From positions 1 through 5,761 of the forward strand of contig DAOWAQ010000134.1 of assembly GCA_030634505.1 (NCBI GenBank): a stretch of DNA of 5,761 nucleotides, given 5' to 3'. Below are positions 1 through 5,698 of this stretch, in pieces. Within the stretch, counting starts at the first letter, position 1. Every line of letters begins with the position of its first letter. Source of the DNA: Calditrichia bacterium (GTDB lineage Bacteria > Calditrichota > Calditrichia > JAJRVZ01). Made by a program: the position numbers and the translations under genes. The notes below the pieces were generated by a model, which did no database searches, had not been told where the DNA came from, and was given only the letters and a program-made list of their open reading frames with translations.

Positions 1-2
1 GA

Positions 3-767
3 CCGGACAGCGGGGAAATATATTTCAATGAAATACCAAGACAAAAGATTCCTCATTGCACCTTCGGATATTTACCGGAAGAAAGAGGGTTGTATCAAAG
101 AGCAACCGTGCTAAACATGCTTACCTATTTTGGCACATTAAATCGACTAACCAAACACAAAGCCGAAGTGGAAGCCATAAGACAATTAGATAAATTTGGA
201 TTAGTGGATTATACACAAGCAAGAGTTTTTGAACTTTCCAAAGGGATGCAGCAAAAAATTCAATTTATCATTGCAATTCTTCATAATCCCGAAATATTGA
301 TTCTTGATGAACCTTTTATTGGATTAGATCCGGTAAATCAATTAGCGTTCACTGAGGAAATAAATAAACTAAAAAATGAAGGAAAATATATAATTTTATC
401 TTCTCATCAAATGGATCAGGTTGAAAAATTGAGTGACAATATTTGTCTTATTAATCAGGGTAAAGTTATTCTGGATAGTAAAATTCAGGCGTTGAAGAAA
501 AAATATCAGGAAAACGCATATTATATTGAATCTGATGATGAATTATCAAAATTGAAAGATTTGGAATATATTCAAATACTAGAACAAAAAAATAATGGAA
601 TTAAAATAAACATTAAAAACGCCGGCAATAATTTAAATAAATTTGTTAAAATATTATTTGATTCTTTTAATGTCAGGAAATTTGAAGTGGTTGAGCCAAC
701 CCTTCATGATATTTTTATAAAATTGATTCGGAAAGATAGCAAAAATCATAAAAAGGAAACAGAATGA
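3..767 (+). CDS. ABC transporter ATP-binding protein, NatA-like (5' end cut by window edge)
   Basis: This is the cytoplasmic ATPase of an ABC-2 type exporter. The frame is open from base 3 with no stop, and its first visible residues (PDSGEIYF, then GYLPEERGLYQ at 22-32) are the family segment that follows Walker A, so about 50 N-terminal residues including Walker A lie off the left edge. In visible-fragment numbering there are 254 residues: Q-loop region 22-28 (Glu where many ABC proteins have Gln, usual in this subfamily), ABC signature LSKGMQQ at 78-84, Walker B ILILDEP with D102 and catalytic E103, D-loop GLD 107-109, and H-loop His135 in LSSHQMDQ. A C-terminal accessory domain of the DUF4162 type ends with EPTLHDIF. 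The TTG at 90 is not the start, because conserved sequence continues upstream of it. The stop overlaps the permease start (ATGA), indicating translational coupling. The exported substrate cannot be read from the sequence. Confidence 0.93.
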   Translation, partial: PDSGEIYFNEIPRQKIPHCTFGYLPEERGLYQRATVLNMLTYFGTLNRLTKHKAEVEAIRQLDKFGLVDYTQARVFELSKGMQQKIQFIIAILHNPEILILDEPFIGLDPVNQLAFTEEINKLKNEGKYIILSSHQMDQVEKLSDNICLINQGKVILDSKIQALKKKYQENAYYIESDDELSKLKDLEYIQILEQKNNGIKINIKNAGNNLNKFVKILFDSFNVRKFEVVEPTLHDIFIKLIRKDSKNHKKETE

Positions 768-2266
768 GAAATTTTTTCCGAATTGCAAAATGGGAATATT
801 CGACACATTTTAAATCGCGAAGCTTTTTGTTTTCGACTTTTGTTTTACCCGTATTATTTTCACTTCTCATAACCCTGCCTGTATTATTTATTTCATTGGA
901 GTCAGAGGTTTCTACAAAGTTATACGGTATAATAAACATGGCAGACAAATCTTATACAGAAAAATTACAGGAGTTTTTAAATAACAATTATAAATTAAAA
1001 AATAATTCACCTGAATATGTTATTTATCCGGTTTCTGTAGATAACTCGCCAATTTACAAACAAGCATTTGAAGAATATACAGAAGTCGAATCAATAAAAG
1101 ATTCTACTACAATTTCATACAATGAAATCAAAGCATTACGTGCCAGGTATTATCGTAGGCAAAATTTACAAAACAAAACATATTTACTTAAAAAAACCTA
1201 TGATGAGCTTATTGCTTCACGCGAAGCAAAAGATTTAGCAGAAATTGAATTTGAAAATTACCAGGTAAGATTGGATTCAATTTACGAGAGCGAAGCAAGA
1301 GTTGCAGCTGACTCGTTACTTTTTAACAGGGTTTTGGATGCTTATCTTGTCTTTCCGGAAGCATTACTTAAAGAAAATAAAATGGAATATCATACCAGGG
1401 CACCCGGAAATTTGTTAGAAGCAGAGCGAATCCAGAAAATCATTAATGAAATAATAATACAGATTAGAATTCAAGGTGAAGATATTTCGAATAAGAAAAT
1501 AGCTGAATGGCTAAAACCAATATCCCTGAAGAAATACCAGCTTCGAGCAAAAGACCAATATGAATGGAACTTCTATCTTGAATTTTATGGTTCGGTAATA
1601 GGAGTAATTTTGCTATTTATGGCCATATTTACTTCCGGTGGATTTTTATTCAGCAGTGTGATTCAGGAAAAATCAAACAGGGTGATTGAAATACTCTTAA
1701 GTTATGCTTCCTCAAAACAAATTATGGCAGGCAAAATATTTGGTCTTGGATTTCTGGGATTGACTCAAGTACTAATCTGGCTTGTCATAACCGGAATTTT
1801 TGTGGCATTTAATTTATTCAACGCCGGTCAAATTCCGTATCTGAATATAGAGAATGCCCAGTATTTTCTGCTTTACTTTTGTCTTGGATATATGCTTTAT
1901 GCTTCTATTTTTGTAGCCATTGGTTCGATATTTAATTCTGAACAGGATGCTCAACAGGTAACATTGATTCTGAGAACATTTGCAATCTTTCCTGTCCTTC
2001 TTGTTTTCTTGTTTTTAAAAGAACCCAATTCTCCGATCATTGCTCTATTAAGTTATTTTCCGCTATTTACACCTTATTTCATGATAATGAGAATCTTTTT
2101 AAGTAGTGCAACAATGACTACAGAAATATATCTTACAACTGGTATTTTACTGATTTCCATCGTAGGAATGGTATTTATCGCTGCACGGATATTCAGAATT
2201 ACTATTTTAATGTATGGAAAAAAACTAAGCTGGAAAGAAGTAATTACTTTACTTAGAGTAAGTTGA
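764..2266 (+). CDS. ABC-2 type transporter permease, NatB-like
   Basis: This is the membrane partner of the upstream ATPase, 500 residues, in the COG1668/NatB type of ABC-2 exporters. An N-terminal anchor spans about 21-45. A large hydrophilic domain, about 46-270, follows and is expected outside the membrane; residues about 115-190 are charged and probably helical or coiled. Five or six further membrane segments follow, near 276-300, 325-350, 367-390, 400-418, 424-446 and 455-478. Family landmarks are the cytoplasmic loop QEKSNRVIEILLS (301-313) followed by AGKIFGLG (322-329), NSEQDAQQ (391-398) and the Pro-rich FPLFTPYFMIMR (432-443). The start ATG overlaps the ATPase stop and has AAGGA six bases upstream. 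Some NatAB relatives export sodium, drugs or peptides; nothing here identifies the substrate. No strong terminator is visible after the stop, and the convergent neighbour ends 10 bp away. Confidence 0.92.
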   Translation: MRNFFRIAKWEYSTHFKSRSFLFSTFVLPVLFSLLITLPVLFISLESEVSTKLYGIINMADKSYTEKLQEFLNNNYKLKNNSPEYVIYPVSVDNSPIYKQAFEEYTEVESIKDSTTISYNEIKALRARYYRRQNLQNKTYLLKKTYDELIASREAKDLAEIEFENYQVRLDSIYESEARVAADSLLFNRVLDAYLVFPEALLKENKMEYHTRAPGNLLEAERIQKIINEIIIQIRIQGEDISNKKIAEWLKPISLKKYQLRAKDQYEWNFYLEFYGSVIGVILLFMAIFTSGGFLFSSVIQEKSNRVIEILLSYASSKQIMAGKIFGLGFLGLTQVLIWLVITGIFVAFNLFNAGQIPYLNIENAQYFLLYFCLGYMLYASIFVAIGSIFNSEQDAQQVTLILRTFAIFPVLLVFLFLKEPNSPIIALLSYFPLFTPYFMIMRIFLSSATMTTEIYLTTGILLISIVGMVFIAARIFRITILMYGKKLSWKEVITLLRVS

Positions 2267-2276
2267 TCCTTAGCAA

Positions 2277-2879
2277 TTACAAATTGTGATCACTACTTTG
2301 ATCTTTATCTTCCATTTTTTTTGCTACAATAATTAACGCTGTTTCAATTATCCCTGCAATAATTAATAAAGGTAAAACAGTAACTAAAAAATAATAGATA
2401 TACTGATTAAAAGTTACTTGAGTAAAACCGGTCATTTTAAAATAGTTAGTAGCGCTGAATTGTATAGCCATTGAAAATGATAACCAAGCCGCCGGAAGCT
2501 CTATCAATGCAACAGGATTTAATAAACTAAGATAATAATGTTTACCGTTCAGCGAATGGTACATAACAACACCAAGGTTTATCCCGAGGTAGATACTAAA
2601 AATAATTGGTAAAATAATACCGTAAGCAGAAATCAGGTTGAAAAATAATGATAAAGAATTTAGCATTACTATTACAATGAATATTTTTATCGGATGCCAA
2701 TCTTTGTTAAAATGTTTATCGATTATATTTATAATGAAAAATGAATACGCGGTTAACCATTTTATTTTTTTAAAATATGCCGTGGGTGCAAATGCATAAC
2801 CTATAAAAAATAATAATATCGAAAAAAGATATATTTGTAAATTGATTGTATCGAATACTTCTGTAAATTGGTCTATCAT
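2277..2879 (-). CDS. SpoIIM/DUF95-like integral membrane protein
   Basis: This 200-residue, strongly hydrophobic protein is read as a member of the stage II sporulation protein M (DUF95) superfamily. Membrane segments fall near 14-36, 43-54 (weak), 64-84, 86-108, 119-141 and 160-186. The match rests on pattern: an Asn-containing helix leading to YGIILP (86-91), a Gly-rich helix LGINLGVV (98-105), the segment LLNPVALIELPAAW (119-132) with the family's E-L-P-A core at 127-130, and a last helix LPLLIIAGIIE (169-179) with a buried Glu179. The His-Gly often found before ELPA in this family is absent. In endospore formers SpoIIM takes part in forespore engulfment, but DUF95 relatives are widespread in non-sporulating bacteria and archaea with no agreed role. 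No Shine-Dalgarno precedes the ATG; the next Met is residue 72, so the start is probably right. A GC-rich repeat begins just upstream. Confidence 0.7.
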   Translation of the reverse strand: MIDQFTEVFDTINLQIYLFSILLFFIGYAFAPTAYFKKIKWLTAYSFFIINIIDKHFNKDWHPIKIFIVIVMLNSLSLFFNLISAYGIILPIIFSIYLGINLGVVMYHSLNGKHYYLSLLNPVALIELPAAWLSFSMAIQFSATNYFKMTGFTQVTFNQYIYYFLVTVLPLLIIAGIIETALIIVAKKMEDKDQSSDHNL

Positions 2880-2900
2880 TGTATTGACTCTATTGGGTTG

Positions 2901-3006
2901 ATTATTCCCCCTTTGAAAGGGGGGAGAGGGGGATGTGTTTTACCCAAACATTCTTTCTCCAGTGTTAGTATTTACAACCCCATAATCCCCTTTGTTAAGG
3001 GGAAAT
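2901..3006. repeat. Interspersed GC-rich double-hairpin repeat (MITE-like)
   Basis: A C/G-rich patch stands out sharply from AT-rich surroundings between two minus-strand genes. Left arm: CCCCCTTTGAAAGGGGG (2907-2923) is a perfect palindrome around one base, followed by a second G run (2928-2932). Right arm: TCCCCTTTGTTAAGGGGA (2986-3003) is a 7-bp stem with a 4-base loop. The arms are roughly inverted copies of each other: ATTCCCCCTTT at the left, and ATTTCCCCTTA on reading the right end in reverse complement. About 50 bp of ordinary sequence lies between. I recognise this from many bacterial genomes as a dispersed non-coding repeat that yields spurious peptides such as PPLKGGRGG when translated. 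No clear target-site duplication could be picked out by eye. No second copy lies in this window, so its repeat status rests on recall. Confidence 0.6.
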
Positions 3007-3053
3007 ATAACATTTCTTTTCTTTCTAATGGCATATTATTGGCAATACATTGA

Positions 3054-3968
3054 TTACTTATAACCATGGAAACCACCCAGGGAAGAAGAATGTTTTACAG
3101 CATTAATTATTGATAAGCGCACCGCTTCTGTCGCCATTTCAACTAAAATATCAAAAAGCAGTTCTGACTGCTGATTAGAAAAAGTAAAAATTATATCACC
3201 GTCATAATTGGTGTTTGCCGGAATAATTGCCCGTGCCAGTCCATTGAAGGCTTTTTTACTGATAATATATGCTTGCAGCTTATCAATTTTAGCATTGGTT
3301 AGTATAACGGATAAGACTGTGTTTTCTGAAAAGCCGATATCCGGAGGTTGAAAACGAGTTTTACGATTCTCCGCTGCGATGAATTTGTTGTCTTTTGTCC
3401 TGGCGCCTGCAATAATTTTTCCTTTTTCATCAATGACATCTCCGACAGCATTAACAACACTAATCGCCTTAACCCAAACAGACTTGGAATTTAATTCAGC
3501 GATGCCTAATCCGGATTTCATTGCATTTTCAATACCTGACCATTTACCAACTGTTGCCCCTATTCCGGCGCCAATGTTTCCCTGTTCATTGTTTTCTGAA
3601 GATGCAGCCTGGCAAGCAGCATAAGCATTCTCTGAAGATGGTCGGATTTTTGAATTTCCTATATTCAAATCGTAGATAACAGCAGCCGAGACAATCGGAA
3701 CCAAACCATAATTCGTGAAATAACCAATTTTTTTCTCTTCAAGAAATTTGACAACACCCTGTGCTGCATTCAAACCAAAAGCACTTCCTCCGGTTAATAA
3801 AACGGCGTTTATTGAATTAATTTTACGTTCGGGAGCTAATAGAGCAATTTCCCGTGTACCGGGAGAAGAACCGGCGATATAACAGGAACCGATGGTGTTT
3901 TCCGGCGTCAGAATTACAGTACAGCCGGTTATATTTTTTTTATCAGTATAATGACCAATTTTAAACAT
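3054..3968 (-). CDS. P1-family (S58, DmpA/NylC-like) peptidase or amidohydrolase
   Basis: This 304-residue protein is an N-terminal-nucleophile hydrolase of the P1/DmpA family, whose members are made as one chain and self-cleave into alpha and beta subunits; known relatives hydrolyse N-terminal or beta-peptide bonds or nylon oligomers. Landmarks: GHYTDKKNITGCTVIL (5-20), the Gly loop LTGGSAFGLNAAQG (58-71), VPIVSAAVIYDL (90-101), GNIGAGIGATVGKW (130-143), and PANTNYDGD (250-258). The last motif places a probable nucleophile at Thr253 after Asn252, matching the Asn/Thr cleavage of NylC rather than the Gly/Ser of DmpA; predicted subunits are 252 and 52 residues. The frame stays open upstream to an ATG at 4052, but family similarity begins at the ATG at 3968, the extra 28 residues are low-complexity, and a promoter candidate occupies that DNA. 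No Shine-Dalgarno is visible. The substrate is unknown; no lipoprotein or signal peptide is apparent from the chosen start. Confidence 0.88.
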   Translation of the reverse strand: MFKIGHYTDKKNITGCTVILTPENTIGSCYIAGSSPGTREIALLAPERKINSINAVLLTGGSAFGLNAAQGVVKFLEEKKIGYFTNYGLVPIVSAAVIYDLNIGNSKIRPSSENAYAACQAASSENNEQGNIGAGIGATVGKWSGIENAMKSGLGIAELNSKSVWVKAISVVNAVGDVIDEKGKIIAGARTKDNKFIAAENRKTRFQPPDIGFSENTVLSVILTNAKIDKLQAYIISKKAFNGLARAIIPANTNYDGDIIFTFSNQQSELLFDILVEMATEAVRLSIINAVKHSSSLGGFHGYK

Positions 3969-4023
3969 ATTGATTATCGAATTTTTATTTTGCAATTTAA
4001 CCAAATAAATTAAAAAAAAACAA

Positions 4024-4052
4024 TTTATAGAAATTCCAAATTTTGTTAACAA
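4024..4052 (-). promoter_or_regulatory. Putative promoter of the P1-family peptidase gene
   Basis: On the minus strand TTGTTA (4052-4047) and TATAAA (4029-4024) are separated by exactly 17 bases, a good sigma-70-like pair. It predicts transcription starting near 4017, leaving about 50 untranslated bases before the ATG at 3968. This supports the shorter gene model. The surrounding DNA is very AT-rich, so chance matches are possible. Confidence 0.45.
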
Positions 4053-4079
4053 TTACTGAATTCATCCGATAAAAATTAA

Positions 4080-4085
4080 TATAAC
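4080..4085 (+). promoter_or_regulatory. Weak candidate -10 element for the PPK2 gene
   Basis: TATAAC matches the -10 consensus at five of six bases and would start transcription near 4091, about 20 bases before the PPK2 ATG. No convincing -35 lies 16-18 bases upstream. An alternative is TTAACA (4046-4051) with TAAAAA (4070-4075) at 18 bases spacing, which would overlap the divergent peptidase promoter. Neither is strong. Confidence 0.25.
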
Positions 4086-4097
4086 ACCATACTGAAA

Positions 4098-4103
4098 AGA
4101 GGA
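4098..4103 (+). promoter_or_regulatory. Ribosome binding site of PPK2
   Basis: AGAGGA lies seven bases before the ATG at 4111, a standard Shine-Dalgarno spacing, and fixes the start of the polyphosphate kinase gene. Confidence 0.7.
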
Positions 4104-4110
4104 AAATTGA

Positions 4111-4977
4111 ATGGCAAAGAAAAAAGATTCGAAAAAACATGATGGCAAAAATAATGAATCAGCACATAAAGAAAAGCACAAAAACAATCTTGCTGATAAA
4201 AAAGAACTGACTAAAAAAGTTTATGAAGAAGAATTGGATAAATTGCAAATTGAACTCGTAAAATTGCAGGAATGGATTAAACACAAAGGTTTAAAAGTAG
4301 TAGTAATTTTTGAAGGCCGCGACGCAGCTGGTAAGGGTGGCGTAATCAAAAGGATCACCATGAGCTTAAATCCCCGCGTATGTCGTGTAGTAGCGCTGGC
4401 TACACCTACCGAACGTGAAAAAACACAATGGTATTTTCAGAGATATGTACCTCATTTACCGGCTGCAGGTGAAATGGTTTTGCTTGACCGCAGTTGGTAT
4501 AACCGTGCCGGAGTAGAAAGGGTAATGGGATTTTGTACCGATGACGAATATCAGGAATTCCTTCGATCATGTCCTGAATTTGAAAGAATGCTTGTTCGCA
4601 ATGGGATAGTTCTAATCAAGTATTGGTTTTCCGTAAGCGATGAAGAACAGGAACACCGATTCCAGGCACGATTAATCGATCCGACTAAACGCTGGAAACT
4701 CAGCCCGATGGATTTGGAATCAAGAGCAAAATGGCTGGAATATTCAAAAGCCAAAGATGAAATGTTTGCTTATACGGACATTAAACAGGCGCCGTGGTAT
4801 GTTGTTGAAGCAGACAATAAGAAAAAAGCACGATTAAATTGTATTAGTCATCTATTAACTATGATACCATATAAAGATTTAACACCAGAAACAATCGAAT
4901 TGCCTCCGCGACAAGATAAAAAAGGGTATGTCCGCCCACCGATATCCGATCAGACTTTTATACCCGAGGTTTACTAA
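4111..4977 (+). CDS. ppk2: Polyphosphate kinase 2, class I (single-domain)
   Basis: This 288-residue cytoplasmic enzyme of the PPK2 family transfers phosphate between inorganic polyphosphate and nucleotides, typically making ATP or GTP from the diphosphates. The P-loop kinase fold shows Walker A GRDAAGKGG (69-77), Walker B plus the following arginine motif LLDRSWYNRAGVERVMGF (124-141; D126, R127, R132), the lid-region motif RWKLSPMD (194-201), and PWYVVEAD (228-235) near the C-terminus. One catalytic domain and this length fit class I; the two-domain class II form is excluded. Residues 1-36 are an unusually basic tail with 13 lysines and several histidines, probably disordered and ahead of the conserved core, which begins near KKVYEEEL (35-42). 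The nucleotide preference (ADP or GDP) cannot be assigned by eye. The gene stands alone on its strand, divergent from the peptidase and convergent with the 97-residue gene. Confidence 0.93.
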   Translation: MAKKKDSKKHDGKNNESAHKEKHKNNLADKKELTKKVYEEELDKLQIELVKLQEWIKHKGLKVVVIFEGRDAAGKGGVIKRITMSLNPRVCRVVALATPTEREKTQWYFQRYVPHLPAAGEMVLLDRSWYNRAGVERVMGFCTDDEYQEFLRSCPEFERMLVRNGIVLIKYWFSVSDEEQEHRFQARLIDPTKRWKLSPMDLESRAKWLEYSKAKDEMFAYTDIKQAPWYVVEADNKKKARLNCISHLLTMIPYKDLTPETIELPPRQDKKGYVRPPISDQTFIPEVY

Positions 4978-5013
4978 CTAAAAACTATCTATCAGAAAAG
5001 TAATTATAAAAGC

Positions 5014-5307
5014 TTATGGTTCGTAATAGATTGGTGCTTTGAGTTCTTTTAATGCGAAAGTGTAAAACACATGATGTCCATCGTAATCCAGCACTCTTAA
5101 ATCATCAGTTTGATGCAAATCTCCCACAACTACATTATAATGTTGGCCATATTTTTGTTTAACATTCTCCAAATCAACTTCATAAGCAATAAATTTCTTA
5201 ATTCCCTTAGTAGCAAGCTTTTCCACAAAGCCCTGATCAACTAGCGAAGAATAACTGGTTAAAATTACAATTGGTCCTGTCCCTGTAAAAAAGATTCCTG
5301 CTTTCAA
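5014..5307 (-). CDS. Conserved 97-residue protein of unknown function
   Basis: This small, probably cytosolic protein begins KAGIFFTGTGPIVILTSY and continues with GIKKFIAYEV, YNVVVGDLHQTDDLRVLDYD and ends APIYYEP. I recall near-identical hypothetical proteins of about 95-100 residues from several bacterial phyla, with the TGTGP/ILTSY start and QTDDLRVLDYDG motif kept, but no function. The start is taken as the TTG at 5307-5305, since GGAGG (5317-5313) lies five bases upstream at ideal spacing and homologues as I remember them begin at MKAG. A TTG at 5319 in the same frame would put the Shine-Dalgarno inside the coding region. The composition suggests a small alpha/beta fold with an N-terminal strand; there are no cysteines, membrane segments or signal peptide. 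It lies behind the RRM gene on the same strand but has its own promoter candidate and adjacent palindrome. Confidence 0.82.
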   Translation of the reverse strand: MKAGIFFTGTGPIVILTSYSSLVDQGFVEKLATKGIKKFIAYEVDLENVKQKYGQHYNVVVGDLHQTDDLRVLDYDGHHVFYTFALKELKAPIYYEP

Positions 5308-5312
5308 TAATA

Positions 5313-5317
5313 CCTCC
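5313..5317 (-). promoter_or_regulatory. Ribosome binding site deciding a TTG start
   Basis: GGAGG on the minus strand ends five bases before TTG at 5307. It selects that TTG over the in-frame TTG at 5319, which overlaps the site itself. Confidence 0.75.
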
Positions 5318-5324
5318 AATTAAT

Positions 5325-5345
5325 TTCACTTAAAGTTTAGGTGAA
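5325..5345. promoter_or_regulatory. Palindrome at predicted transcription start (candidate operator or 5' hairpin)
   Basis: TTCAC-T-TAAA-G-TTTA-G-GTGAA is a 21-base inverted repeat centred on 5335, with nine of ten positions pairing (only 5330/5340 fail). It begins immediately downstream of the start predicted from the promoter at 5353-5381. A third copy of its half-site, TTCACTTAA, lies at 5366-5374 inside the promoter spacer, 41 bases from the first. This layout suits a repressor operator; as RNA it could instead form a hairpin just before the ribosome binding site. Confidence 0.45.
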
Positions 5346-5352
5346 TTTCATA

Positions 5353-5381
5353 TCTATAAGTCCAATTCACTTAACTGTAAA
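5353..5381 (-). promoter_or_regulatory. Putative promoter of the 97-residue protein gene
   Basis: On the minus strand TTTACA (5381-5376, five of six consensus) and TATAGA (5358-5353, four of six) are exactly 17 bases apart, in the gap between the RRM stop and the downstream start. Transcription would begin near 5346, giving a leader of about 39 bases that contains the palindrome and the ribosome binding site. Confidence 0.45.
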
Positions 5382-5385
5382 GTTT

Positions 5386-5688
5386 CTACTTATTCATCGA
5401 ATCTTTCCTTTTTCTTAGTCGCCTTTCTGAAGCATACCTGTCCTTAACACGAGTACGGGCCTCATTAATTTGAAGTATTTGTTCTTTGAACATTTTCTTG
5501 TTTAGACCAATAATCGCAGCTTGAGCTTGTGATTCATCTGGCATCCTTACAAAACCAAATCCCCTGAATTCACCTGTATATTTGTCATTTATGAGATTGA
5601 TCGATTCAACCAATCCAAAGTTTTCGAATAATTTCCGTACTTCTTCTTCTGTCGCTCTCAGTGATATTTGACCTACGAAAATTTTCAT
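5386..5688 (-). CDS. Small RNA-binding protein with one RRM domain
   Basis: This 100-residue cytoplasmic protein is nearly all one RNA recognition motif. RNP2 is KIFVGQI at 2-8 and RNP1 is RGFGFVRM at 42-49, with the aromatic residues Phe4, Phe44 and Phe46 that stack on RNA bases. The helix TEEEVRKLFENFG (13-25) and the second helix around 52-63 complete the fold. A basic tail (about 78-100, including RRLRKRK at 89-95) follows. Bacterial single-RRM proteins of this kind are known in cyanobacteria and other phyla, some cold- or stress-responsive. The start is ATG 5688: GGAGG (5698-5694) lies five bases upstream. An in-frame ATG at 5700 would add four residues but overlaps this ribosome binding site. 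Its RNA targets cannot be inferred. The upstream bases 5701-5761 show no convincing promoter. Confidence 0.9.
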   Translation of the reverse strand: MKIFVGQISLRATEEEVRKLFENFGLVESINLINDKYTGEFRGFGFVRMPDESQAQAAIIGLNKKMFKEQILQINEARTRVKDRYASERRLRKRKDSMNK

Positions 5689-5693
5689 TTTCT

Positions 5694-5698
5694 CCTCC
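5694..5698 (-). promoter_or_regulatory. Ribosome binding site deciding the RRM gene start
   Basis: GGAGG on the minus strand, five bases before ATG 5688, is a textbook site. It makes the ATG at 5700 unlikely, since using that codon would translate the site itself. Confidence 0.75.

Noticed and set aside
90..92. TTG as start of the ABC ATPase
   Set aside because: Conserved ABC sequence (GEIYF, GYLPEERG) continues in frame to the left edge, so the gene is simply truncated by the window.
715..948. 77-codon frame on the minus strand at the ATPase/permease junction
   Set aside because: It overlaps two well-supported genes joined by an ATGA overlap and has no recognisable features.
2267..2290. 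Possible bidirectional terminator between the convergent permease and SpoIIM-like genes
   Set aside because: Only a 5-bp AT-rich stem (CAATT/AATTG at 2274-2286) with no U tract was found, too weak to call.
2868..3053. Open frame of 61 codons on the plus strand across the repeat, beginning in the SpoIIM-like start region
   Set aside because: Its peptide (PPLKGGRGG and similar) is translation of the GC-rich hairpin repeat, it overlaps the opposing gene start, and it lacks a ribosome binding site.
3379..3624. 81-codon frame on the plus strand inside the peptidase gene
   Set aside because: It lies fully antisense to a well-supported conserved enzyme, with no recognisable motif or ribosome binding site.
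3969..4052. 28-residue N-terminal extension of the P1-family peptidase, with a short hydrophobic stretch that might pass for a signal peptide
   Set aside because: Family similarity begins at MFKIGHYTD, the extra residues are low-complexity AT-rich translation, and the ATG at 4052 coincides with a promoter -35 candidate.
4551..4754. 67-codon frame on the minus strand inside PPK2
   Set aside because: It is antisense to the conserved kinase lid region and reads as composition shadow.
4978..5013. Possible terminator after PPK2 in the 36-bp convergent gap
   Set aside because: No GC-rich inverted repeat followed by a T run is visible on either strand.
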